Below, piece by piece: positions 25,801 through 35,700 of a stretch of DNA of 64,000 nucleotides. Positions within the stretch are counted from its first letter, which is position 1, and each line of letters starts with the position of its first letter. This DNA is from Acanthaster planci (Eukaryota; Echinodermata; Asteroidea; Valvatida; Acanthasteridae): the NCBI RefSeq assembly GCF_001949145.1, contig NW_019091427.1, forward strand, positions 1,329,894-1,393,893, given 5' to 3'. A program made the position numbers and the translations under genes. The notes beneath the pieces are model-generated. The model was not told where the DNA came from, did no database searches, and worked only from the letters and a program-made list of their open reading frames with translations.

Positions 25801-26861
25801 TTTTGGTGAAACTACATGCAGGTAACGCAATGACAATTTCAGCGTAACTTCACTCCTTATGAAGCCAAGGAGTCCACTGCATTTAGGCCTATTGCCTGGC
25901 CATTTGAGGTGACTCTGTGATGGGATGATCGTGTTTTTCACTTTCATTGGCAAACTGTCTGAATTTGAACCCTTAGTTTAGCTGGGCAGATACATGTACA
26001 TGTATACTCTCGACGTTGCAACCTGCACCAGTAGGTTAAAACCCTATGGTTAAAACTAAACTCACAGACGTTAAAGCTTACATTGGGGTGAAGTGCCGTG
26101 AACTTGGTGAAGTGGGATTGGGCCAAATCATGGCATTGGGGCAAAGTGGCAATGGAGCAATGTGGTTGTAAAGCCACAAACCCTATGGGAGTCTAGTCTA
26201 GAGTTGTTGTCTAAGTAAATGATTCACTATTTTCACTGCTAAATTTGACTTTTTGGGGTATGTTATATCACTTTTTGATGGCTCATAAACCATCAGTGAT
26301 GTCCGTGTAATGGAACTCTCACCCAGTTAGTACACTGCATTTCAACTTAAATCTTAAAGGCTCTTTTCCATATGTAGGCCTACGTTTTTGGGTGTACTGC
26401 ATATAGGATGCTGTCATGCATTTTACTTTCACAGAAACAGAAATCGACTCCATGATTAACATAATGCGTGTGCATTGCGTTTGGCCGTTGGCGCAAGTGT
26501 TGACAGGCAAATGGAAAATTTTCCTGACGTGTCTGGAAAATTTCAATTATAGAAAGCACAAGCGTAGGCCTACCTCAGCTTCGTCTTGTGTAAAGCCATT
26601 GCTTAGATACCTCTGTGATGATGAGCTGTGACTTTGCGATTCTGTTTGGCCATACTGAACTGATTCTTTGGTGGAGAAGGCATCTCTCGATTTGCTTGCG
26701 ATTGCAGCGGACGATGAACTTGGAGTTGGAATTTCAGAAGCAGCCTTCGACAAGTTCGACTTTGATGAATTTGGCCTATTTGGGGCCTCTGCCTTTTGAG
26801 CTTGGCCATGCTTTCTCTTATACTGAGCACTCCGTTTTTTCTTGTGTTGATCTGGTTTCAT
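19811..26861 (-). CDS. AVEN: Cell death / checkpoint regulator Aven, complete
   Basis: Aven is known as a Bcl-xL/Apaf-1-binding apoptosis inhibitor and an ATM/ATR activator. Six exons join in one frame: 26574-26861, 24499-24634, 22992-23062, 21449-21550, 20371-21220 and 19811-19884, giving 506 aa; vertebrate Aven is about 360 aa. Diagnostic blocks: RRKIESNWDRYEPL (about 103-116), GADFKALLSQTGDASSQFRF (about 131-150), PLPIRLNID in exon 4, DDDELNFLLALENPV (about 420) and the C-terminal SLEDWLDSVLGD. ATG at 26861 is the first in exon 1; the residues after it are Lys/Arg/Gln/Ser-rich and lack the RGG/RGRG repeats known from vertebrate Aven. The 850-bp exon 5 is acidic and probably disordered, and accounts for the extra length. 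All introns have GT..AG ends. Divergent from the Ly6 gene at 27347. Confidence 0.93.
22254..22350 (+). repeat. SINE-core-like repeat (CTTGCCCAAGGTCACA motif), AVEN intron 3
   Basis: The segment contains AATGAGGTAAAG, then GACAAGCGACTTGCCCAAGG and TCACAAC. This resembles the conserved core of widespread animal SINEs (the CORE/MIR type carries CTTGCCCAAGGTCACA). A shorter relative lies at 57408-57452. The tRNA-like head and tail are not clear, so the copy is truncated or old. Confidence 0.5.
25340..26165. repeat. Inverted arrays of a 15-16 bp CACTTTGCCCC unit flanking 640 bp (AVEN intron 1)
   Basis: At about 25345-25435 there are about five units of the type TTACCACTTTGCCCC. At about 26083-26165 the complement (TTGGGGCAAAGTGGCAA type) appears in similar number. 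Two inverted subterminal arrays around a 640-bp interior suggest a non-autonomous DNA transposon. The interior shows no convincing coding sequence. Confidence 0.6.
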
Positions 26862-27346
26862 GGTGATTTACGTTATAAAAAGGTCAATATTTGAAGTGGT
26901 AGGCCGAATTTAACTACAAGACAACCCACTGCCACTGCTGGTGTGAAGTGCGAGGATCGTGAGCCTTTGAAAGCGCCCTCAAGAGCTTACTTTTTTTATT
27001 TTTACTTCGGCGCACGTACGCGTTGCGTGGAGGGCCGGGGAAGCATGTAGGAAGGAAATAGCGCAACTTATGGATAACTTATGCCTAGGTAGTAACTTGT
27101 ATTCTTTTCAAATGAAAAGTGAATCTTCACATTTAAGCTGAAGATCCCACCAGAAACACCAACAAGCGTCGACTGGCATTAACAGGAACTGGTGTCAGGC
27201 GTCACAACGAGTTACCCTAGTTGCAGGCTGCATCCTGATCATGATGATGATGTAGGCCTAGTCTGACTTTGAAAGTAAAAGATTGCGACCTACATGTAGC
27301 AGTAGCACTAGCAGGGCGCCGTGTGGCCTCCGTATATCATTCAGTG
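26862..27346. promoter_or_regulatory. Shared divergent promoter region AVEN / Ly6 gene
   Basis: Only 485 bp separate the AVEN ATG (minus) from the Ly6 ATG (plus), so both 5' UTRs and proximal promoters must fit here unless upstream non-coding exons exist. A CpG-rich patch at about 27005-27042 (GGCGCACGTACGCGTTGCG) stands out from the AT-rich surroundings. I saw no convincing TATA box at a fixed position. Confidence 0.55.
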
Positions 27347-29456
27347 ATGTGGTGCTCTATGTTGGATCTGTTTATTGCCTCGCTACTGATCTGTATACAC
27401 ACTGGTAAGACATACACCTGTATACCAGGGCGATTTGTTTTAATTTCAAATGTTCAAATTTCAGACTGTTTGTGACTGTTCCCAGAATCCAACACTTTTT
27501 ATAGGAAAATGCCTTTTACATGTTTTATGTGTAAAGAGAATCACCATCCAAGTGGTGCATTATTAATCACATTCAAGCCCTCTAATAAACATGAGCCTAA
27601 TCCCTTAGGCCCTGTAATTAGCATATAACTGGCCATGCTGACACAGTAGCTGACTTGGTAGAAGTCACAGCTCTGGCTAATCTGTAAACAAAGTATTAAC
27701 AGAGAGATTGCTGGAGAGTTCTTCTGTATACTGCAGTTCTTTATGTTGTGCACCGATAGCAAAAATGTCATGGGACCAGTTCACGGCCATTCAGAGTATT
27801 ACAAATCTAGCTGTGGGTGAAGCATTACGCCTGTAATGATAAGCAATGTGCCACATGTATTGGCAACCCACTTTCAGCTGAGAACAACTGCTGGCAACTT
27901 TGGCCTGACACATGAAGATTTCCCCCCCAACCTGGCCTCAAATCAGTGTTTCCACATGGTTTGGTTTTAGTGTACAGTCTACAGTGCTATACATGTGCTG
28001 CTGAGGATACCAATGAGAACTGCAAAATCAACGAAGCACCAGTCTTAAGGACATGCCCATCTACAGAAGACCGGTGTCTTACACAGGTTATCTATTCAAG
28101 TAAGTTACAAGCAAGCTCAAGCATCCTGTCAAATAGGTAATGGGGCTGATAGATTGTAGCAGATGAGTCCCTTTCCACCTGTTAGGAAATTACTGATAAT
28201 TATTATAAGTTGACAGTTAAATGTAACACAGGAGGAATGGAGACGGAAAACCTGTTACAGAATGATCTGAGAACTTGGGATTTGGATAGTTAGAAGGAAC
28301 CCACATGGTTGGGCAAAAGGACTTGTGAAATATCCAGGTGTTTTCATAAGGAGTCATCGGGCTTGAGTCCCAGTCCCAGGTTAAATTTCTTTATAGATAT
28401 TTTCATAGAGATTCTCTAATTTCGACTCAGTATGTAGGCCGGTATGTAGGCAGGACATAAAAGCATACAGCTAAATGTTTATTAACTGAGCGGAAAACAA
28501 TGACAGCAGCAAGAGAGGAACATTTCTTTGAAATAAAATAACACCTTAAAAGGAACTACATGTAGTCACTGATATGTTTTTCACCATATTAAAAGTACAG
28601 TAAACACTTTTTCACTACTATTTAATTTCACGTCTCCCTCAAATTTTCCCCAAATAAATTGTACATGTAGATCCGTGTCATCAAAATACCGGTAAGGTAC
28701 GAGTACATAGGGAAACAGGAGCGATACTCAAGGGACTATCACTTTTTAGGCCTTATTCAAAGTCCATGGTCAACCTACTCGTAGCCTGTCTGCATAGGAA
28801 TCATCCCCTCTCTGCTGCCTGTGGTTGCCAGTGTTTTTTTGTGCTTTTCTGTACTAAGGACCTCATCACTCCTGGTGATGGGGAACAAAGTCATCAAATC
28901 GTCCCCATTCAAAGGGACGCATGTTCAGTTGAAATCTTTTGAAGATGAGACATTGAGAGTGTTTTATCTCCTTGTCAGTTGTTTTTCTGTGTTTTAAGTT
29001 GTATTTCTGCAGTGGGTTTCTTTTGCCTGATTGTTGAGGAAGGGGTTGTTTGTTGGGCGGACTAAATATTGTATCAGATTTCAATAGCCTCTCTGTTAGT
29101 CTATTGATCTTGATGTAAAAATTAATCTCTTTGTAAAAAGGATCAATATATTGATTATTTATTGTAGAACAATTATTGTTATCAAGTTTGCAAGTATTGT
29201 TATTATTGTGGATACTTCCATTCTTTCAGCTGAGCGAGGCAAGTTGAGGATTGACAAGTACTGCGCATCTCAAGACGGGTGTGATGCAGCCACCGAGCAG
29301 CTTGGGAAGCGCTATTTCTGCGACAAGTCGCGGGCAGGATGGGGCTGTGTGGAGTGCTGTGACACAGACAAGTGCAACCTGAGCAGTGTTTCTCGAGTGA
29401 GGGCATCCGTGGCAGCTGTGTGTGCTGTTGCCATAGCGGCTAGATTTGTCAGCTGA
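27347..29456 (+). CDS. Ly6/uPAR (three-finger) domain protein, secreted or GPI-anchored, complete
   Basis: Three exons (27347-27404, 27971-28099, 29230-29456; phases 1 and 1) give 137 aa. The first 19 residues form a signal peptide (MWCSMLDLFIASLLICIHT). The mature part has the Ly6 start LQCYTCAAED, Cys residues spaced as in three-finger folds, and the end signature WGCVECCDTDKCN. Twelve cysteines are present, consistent with the usual ten plus one extra pair. A modestly hydrophobic Ala/Val C terminus follows (SVAAVCAVAIAARFVS), suggesting a GPI-anchor signal, though it is short and contains a late Arg. Such proteins sit on the outer membrane leaflet and modulate receptors or channels; no specific partner can be read from sequence. 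ATG 27347 was chosen because it opens the signal peptide; ATG 27359 is an alternative. Sea-of-relatives family, so no symbol given. Confidence 0.88.
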
Positions 29457-32400
29457 TTTCCTTGTTTTCCTATCCTCTTTATTGTAAATTGAAAACAAAA
29501 ATCTGCAAAATCTTGCGCAGTTTGGAACTTCCTTGAATTGATCAGAATTCTTTATTGCATACTTGTATAACTTGAAATAGCAGCTGCATAGGATTTCTAG
29601 TCTTTTCACAGATGAACTGCAGGCTCACGTATTCCACAGCTTTCAGTCATTCTTGCATATCTAAATACCATTGAGAACTACATGTAAGTGAAGCACTTTG
29701 GACTTGTGGGCATTCATTGTTTGCCCAGTATCCATACCCTGGAATGATCCAAAGAACCCTTCTCAACCCTCAGATTCGTCTCCGTCGTGGGGTATGCCTG
29801 TTCTGTAGGCTCCGACTTTGGCAATGTTTGGCTCAGCACAACTTGATATTGTGCATCAGGAATATGAAAATGCCTGATGGGAAGCCAAAGAAAATTGTGC
29901 CAAACTTATGTAGTGTCAACGATTAAAGGGATTTTTTAAAAAAAATTGTTCCAAGAAGCCATGCTTGGGAAAGGCCAAAAGTTCTAAAGTCATTTGCTAG
30001 AAAAATGGATTCTATTTGGACAGGGGTCCTGTAGTTGATGACCACCTGTGGCAGTCCACTGGAGCTCAAGTGCAAGAATTCTGCGCACTTTATGCATGCC
30101 CATGCTTCCCTTTCTTCCTTTCACAACACTTTGGCCCAAGGACTGAGCATACAGTTACATGTGACTATATACCACTGAGGAGAGGGTATTACATGCCCAT
30201 AGACGAAGCACAGGCACTTACCACTGAGGACAGTAGATTGACCTCTGAGGACAGGACAAACCAACAATGTTTAACTGCAGCTTTTGATTTCATTGACCTA
30301 CCCCATTTGCAAGTTAGCTATGCCCCATGGACAGCCCTATGGAATTTTGTACATTGAAGTTTGTATCTGATTTTGTGCTTTCCCCATCCTTTTGTAATTT
30401 CACAAGTTGTATTGAATGTGATTCTGCTAGAACAGGTCAAATTTTAGAGATGTACATATTACTTACATGTGTTGGACTGTTTTTTTTTTCCTCCCAAGGT
30501 ACTGCAAATGTAAGGGCAGGTACAGAGTAAGAACTTTCATTTCATTGAGAAAGGTCCACAATAATAGATCTTTGACTCCTCCGATATTGCAGCAACCTTG
30601 AGACAAGACTACCAAGCCACAGCTTCTCCTTCCTGCTAAGCACAGGAAGATACACTGTACATACGTGTATGTTTATGTAAATGTATATATGGCTAATGTT
30701 TTCAAGTCGGGTTGCCTTTTGCCTGTATATGCATTCTTATACATGTTATGCTTGTCCATGGTATTTTGGTGTAAAAATCTTTTGTTGTGTTCAAAATAAG
30801 ATGAGACTAATTTCTGTGCTCTTTTATTTATTGCACTATTCATATAGTTTCATGAAACTTTCTACTTTTATTAAATCCTCACTCTATGCTTTTAGAGACA
30901 TTTCTAAATATTACAAAAATGACACTTGTACATTGGGCACTAGTAACTTAGACATTTATAGCATTGAGATGGTTTCTTCCACAGTTCATTTTCCTCAAAG
31001 TGTGCTCTTCTATGTAGACTTGCATTTTAACGTTGTGTAAGTACATATGCAGGAAAACATTTGTTCCCTTCCTATTTATTCTTCTGTAAATGGTATTATT
31101 TAGTAGAGTTCTTTTCAGTTTTTCAAAATTAAGTGTGGATTGTGTGTGAATTTCAGCAAAAGTTATAGGTTTTCCTCCCAACAAAAAATTCACGCGAGGA
31201 AAATCAGAATTCAACACGGGCATGGATGTCGCAAGGGACAGTATTGAAGAAAATCAAAAAGTTAAAAAAAAGGAAAATAGAGAGTATAAAATTGGCCACA
31301 TGTACTTCTGTGAAATGCCTCAGAAATGACTCCCTCCCCTCCACTGTTGATGCTTTACCCATCCTGCAACTTACCCCCATCCTGGAATGGGACCCCCTTG
31401 TAAACATTTAAAAGGACAAATGTAACATTGCATGCATGCATGACACTCTAGGTCAAAGTTATATACATACATGTAAGTATCGCTGCATAAAACAGGAAAA
31501 GAAAGGGGCACTTGAAATCTTATGCTTTTTAAAACTTTTATTATAATAATCTCTTCTTAAATGCAGAGTAAATGTATTTTATAGTACAAAAAGTACTTAC
31601 ATGTAAAAGTGAAAACCTGATATACAACATAAAATTTCTTAAGAGTTATAATCGAGTGAGTCATCACAGTAATTGCTGGTCCATAACCAGTTGATCCAGT
31701 GTCTCCTGATATCCCAAGCTATTCAAATGAACTGTGACAGGAATTCTTGCATTACACCACCCACTCCTTCCTTCCCAAATCCCTCTTCCTCATCCATACT
31801 TCTTCTTGTGCAGGGTTTTAAGTTTTGAATACGTAACAATTAACCTGTAGGCACATTGCCGATGGTAATAAAAACGGCAGTACTTGATTTACAGTGTAAT
31901 GCAGTCTTTGTCATTCCGTCATGCAAGCATTGTTTAGAGCAGCTGCTCACATAAAGCCTTTCAACAGTTACAATTTCATTTATTACATTTTCAGCTCTGT
32001 AGAAAGGTTCATGGGTTTTGTCACCATCAGCTAGGCCCGTACTTGTACAGGTTTGCCAGCTGCATTTGCATAAAGTATACAATTTGAAATACTCTGTCAC
32101 ATGACAAGAACTATTCTTTCTTCCAAATGCGGTCATCTTATCTGCCACTGGAAGATACATGTACCATGAAGTCGAACTGATATTGCCCTAAACCTGGATT
32201 CATCATCTCACATCATTCAAATTTAAGCGATGGTCACTCTTTTATTTCTGACGACTGTTTCTTCCTCATTTTAATATATACAGCACAATGTAAAAATGTC
32301 ACCTAGAAACCATGATCTACACATGCGTGTACTCCTGTCTAAAATTTTCATGTGATGAGTAATGAACTGACTTGTAGAAAACTTACATTTTCCCATTTTG

Positions 32401-32794
32401 GGTGGAAATACGTACATGTATACCATTTGGGAAGTCTTTGAGAATGTTTGATACACATGTTTATGCATGTACATTTGGAAATAAAATGGAAGGTTTCTTG
32501 TCTTTGAAATGAAAGCCTTGCATTACTCTCTCTTCCCAGCTTGAATAAACAGGTGAAAGACAATTTTTTAATCCAGTCAAAGAAAACTAAGAGAGTCCAT
32601 TTTGAGCAATAAAATTAAGTGAAGTGATGTACATGTATGGAGCCTATGACTTTACAGCTTCCACTCGTAGGTACTGATAAATGTATTGAATTGTTCAAAC
32701 TAACATTTAAAGACATGCCTTGAAGCAAGAAAAAAAAAGTTGTAGTGCAATCATCCTTCCTTCACACAACAAATAGTCACACCCTCGACCTCTG
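29457..32794. other. Tail-to-tail intergenic region, Ly6 gene and SPRTN
   Basis: The stretch contains the 3' UTRs of the plus-strand Ly6 gene and minus-strand SPRTN. It is AT-rich with many ACATGTA words. Possible Ly6 poly(A) signal: ATTAAA at 30870-30875. An open frame at about 30016-30357 lacks an ATG start and shows no family resemblance. No further gene seen. Confidence 0.6.
32241..32246 (-). terminator. Candidate polyadenylation signal for SPRTN
   Basis: TTTATT on the plus strand gives AATAAA on the minus strand, about 550 nt past the SPRTN stop. A second candidate lies near 31538. Choice between them needs transcripts. Confidence 0.3.
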
Positions 32795-35700
32795 TCATGA
32801 TAAGCACTGATCAAGGTGCTGGTTGATTTTGGACCGTTCGACTTTGCATTGACAAACAGGGCAGTTGACCATCTCGTTATCAGGTGTTCTACTTTCTCCT
32901 TGTTCAGTGCTCTTTGTAGTGTTTCTCGTAAAAGATCCATCTTGGTGTCGTTCGTTTGCTTCACTGTCTCTGGGGACATAGTCAGTTTTGCCTGACTGCT
33001 GTCTCATCCGACTGAAGGCATCTATGATGGAGTCCTGTTTCTTCCCATGATCCTCTCTGGCTCCCTTGGAAGTGGATGCACCACTGTTTTTGGTTTTGGA
33101 TGCGGCATCAGGTTGGCTGATCACTTCTGGTTTCGAGGTGGGTGAGCTATCCGCATGCTGCGAGCTGCTTTGAGTTGGAAGACCAGAATTATAGGCGTGA
33201 CAACCATCAGACTGAGAGGACCTAGCTTTGCTGTGTGAAGTGGAGGTCTCCCCGATTTGGAATCCATTGGAGGGTGCCTCTTTGAGGGGCTTGTCAAACT
33301 TCACAATCACAATGTCCTCCTCGTCCGAATCATCGCTGTCAAATATCGCTGCAAGGGCTCTCAGTCTGGCATTCTTGGACTGGTTAACTTGGCTAGCATC
33401 TTCCACCTCCTCCTCGCTTTGGCTTCTTGAGGCAGGAGATGACTGGGGAGGTTGCTGCCCTGGAGACTTTTTTGGACCTTCAACCTTCTTCAGGAATTTG
33501 TCCAAGGTAGCCATTTTGGGTGGCACCAATCTAGATGTGGAGCCAGTTCCTCCAACTCTAAAACCTTTACCAGGAAATGATGAAGTTGGGACATCATCAG
33601 TTGCCCTCTTCTTTGTATCTAACATGCAAGATTCAAAAACAAAGACACTTGTAAATTCACTACAGTATGTATTACATCAATAACAGTGATACACCACAAT
33701 TTAAAGCAATACACACCTAAGCCCGTGTCCAAAACGGGCTTCCAGAGCTACGGCTAGGTCTATTATCTGCACGTCGCCACACATTTCCAATGGAGCGAAG
33801 ACCTTGACCTAGCTCTAGACAAGAGATTCAGATGCAGCCTAAGAGAGGTACATGTAATGTTTTTTAATTTCATGGGTGGCAAGACAATAAAATTAGTCTA
33901 GTCCTTGTTCAAAAGGAATACCACTTGTCTTACACCAAGCAAGAATAGATGGGTGCACGCACACAGCATTGGTGTCCCTACCAATGAGACACCTTTGCTA
34001 TACAAACATACAACCTCTTTTTCCTGCTCCCAGTGGAATTAACAACTCCTACCATGGACAGACACGTGAATAAGTGGGCTCCATATTTTTGCTGATACGT
34101 TTGGTACATTTTTACACATGCACCGTACTCATCATGTTACCCACTATGTAAAAAAAAAAATGCCTGAAGCCATGTTATACTGCTTAGGAGGACTTATGGA
34201 GATCCGTCTGTGACATTTTTCAACATCAGGGTTCATAAACTCTCACCATTTTCAATGTCGTCCTCATCGGCATCTGCCTTCTTCCGCTTAGTTCCTTTCT
34301 TGACTCCGTATCCTTCAGGTTCCTTGACCTTGGTATACGACCCCCCACAGGTGCGCTGATGCTCCGCCCACCAGGGATCCCGCTTAGATGGTGCCCTGTT
34401 CATGGCTCTGCGCACCATTCCGTAATACGGGGGTCGTTTCTGACAGGGTCCATTGCAGCGCCACCAGTGCTGACGGTACACATCCACTTCATCATGAAAG
34501 TTGTGGTATATCTGGACCGACAACAGTTTTTGATTGAAGCCAAACAAGAATGGTTGCATGTTTTTGCTATGAAATTAACCAAAATTACAATCCAGGATGC
34601 ATGGGCATTACTTAGTAAGAAAGGGGGCTTCAATTCCTTTTCTGTTACACACAATGCCACAGTCAGATGGTTTATTTCTTTTGTTACATTTTTAAACAAC
34701 TCACAGGTTTATTGTTAGTAAAATCCCACCTGTGAGTTGAGTTTCTTTGACTAAATGAAAGCTTGATTGTAAATTGTACATCAAATAATGTTTCCATACT
34801 TGGGTTTACTTGATTTCTGATCTTCAACTTAGGGCTATCTCATATCAGACAAGTAACAAATGACCGGAAAATAAATTTAACTAGCACTGCCGAGCCTTCA
34901 TGGCATCATATTTTGGGCACAACGATTTCGTAAACCCAAATGCAGGCAAGTTCTTTATGGTGGGTTAAACTCATGAACCCAAATTTGTTAATGACACAGA
35001 ACTTACAGTAATGTTTGTGCCAGTGGATTGATTCAATCTGTTCATGTGCTTGCAGAACTCTGGTCCATGTCCATCATGATCCTGTGAGAATACAATTTTC
35101 AAAGATAATTTCCAATTATTCAATATAAGTACAGTTCTACAGTAATTAAACTTTGGCCCAACACCTTCGAATGGAGAAAATTACCAATATTGCAATGTAT
35201 AATTTTGTCTTACCCTGTTATTGGCGGTCACAAATAAATAGGCGTGGATCATCTCGTGCTGCACAGGTGGAAAATGAGTGGACACAATTTAATGATAAAT
35301 TCATTGCTTATTTTATTCATTGCTTACATCTTGGGTAAGGTTTTTCTTCACGTTTAGTGATAAAATCCAGTGGTAAAGGAATGATGACAAATGTACGATT
35401 TGCCAAGCGCAAACAAAGACTTTGCAGATCTGCATGTAGTTGAGAGGCCACGCTGGATTGGTACTGTATGTCAGTATCAGCATGATTGCACTGCACTATC
35501 AGTTGATGATGTACGCAATGTCCCACCCTATTTCCCTTTTTTTCCCAAATACACTTCCACAACTGCAAAGCAGAAGGAAAAGGTGACTAGGTTAAAGACA
35601 GAATTATTGCAAATTGTGCAACAAGATCAAGATTAAGATTTGCCAATCATGCCCAATATGTAAACTGTGACTAAACCAGGGCTGGAAAGAGCACAGCAGG

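Noticed and set aside
30016-30357. 113-codon open frame downstream of the Ly6 gene
   Set aside because: No ATG start, no homology seen; lies in the expected 3' UTR or spacer.
33228-33683. 151-codon ORF on the plus strand
   Set aside because: Shadow of the last SPRTN exon.
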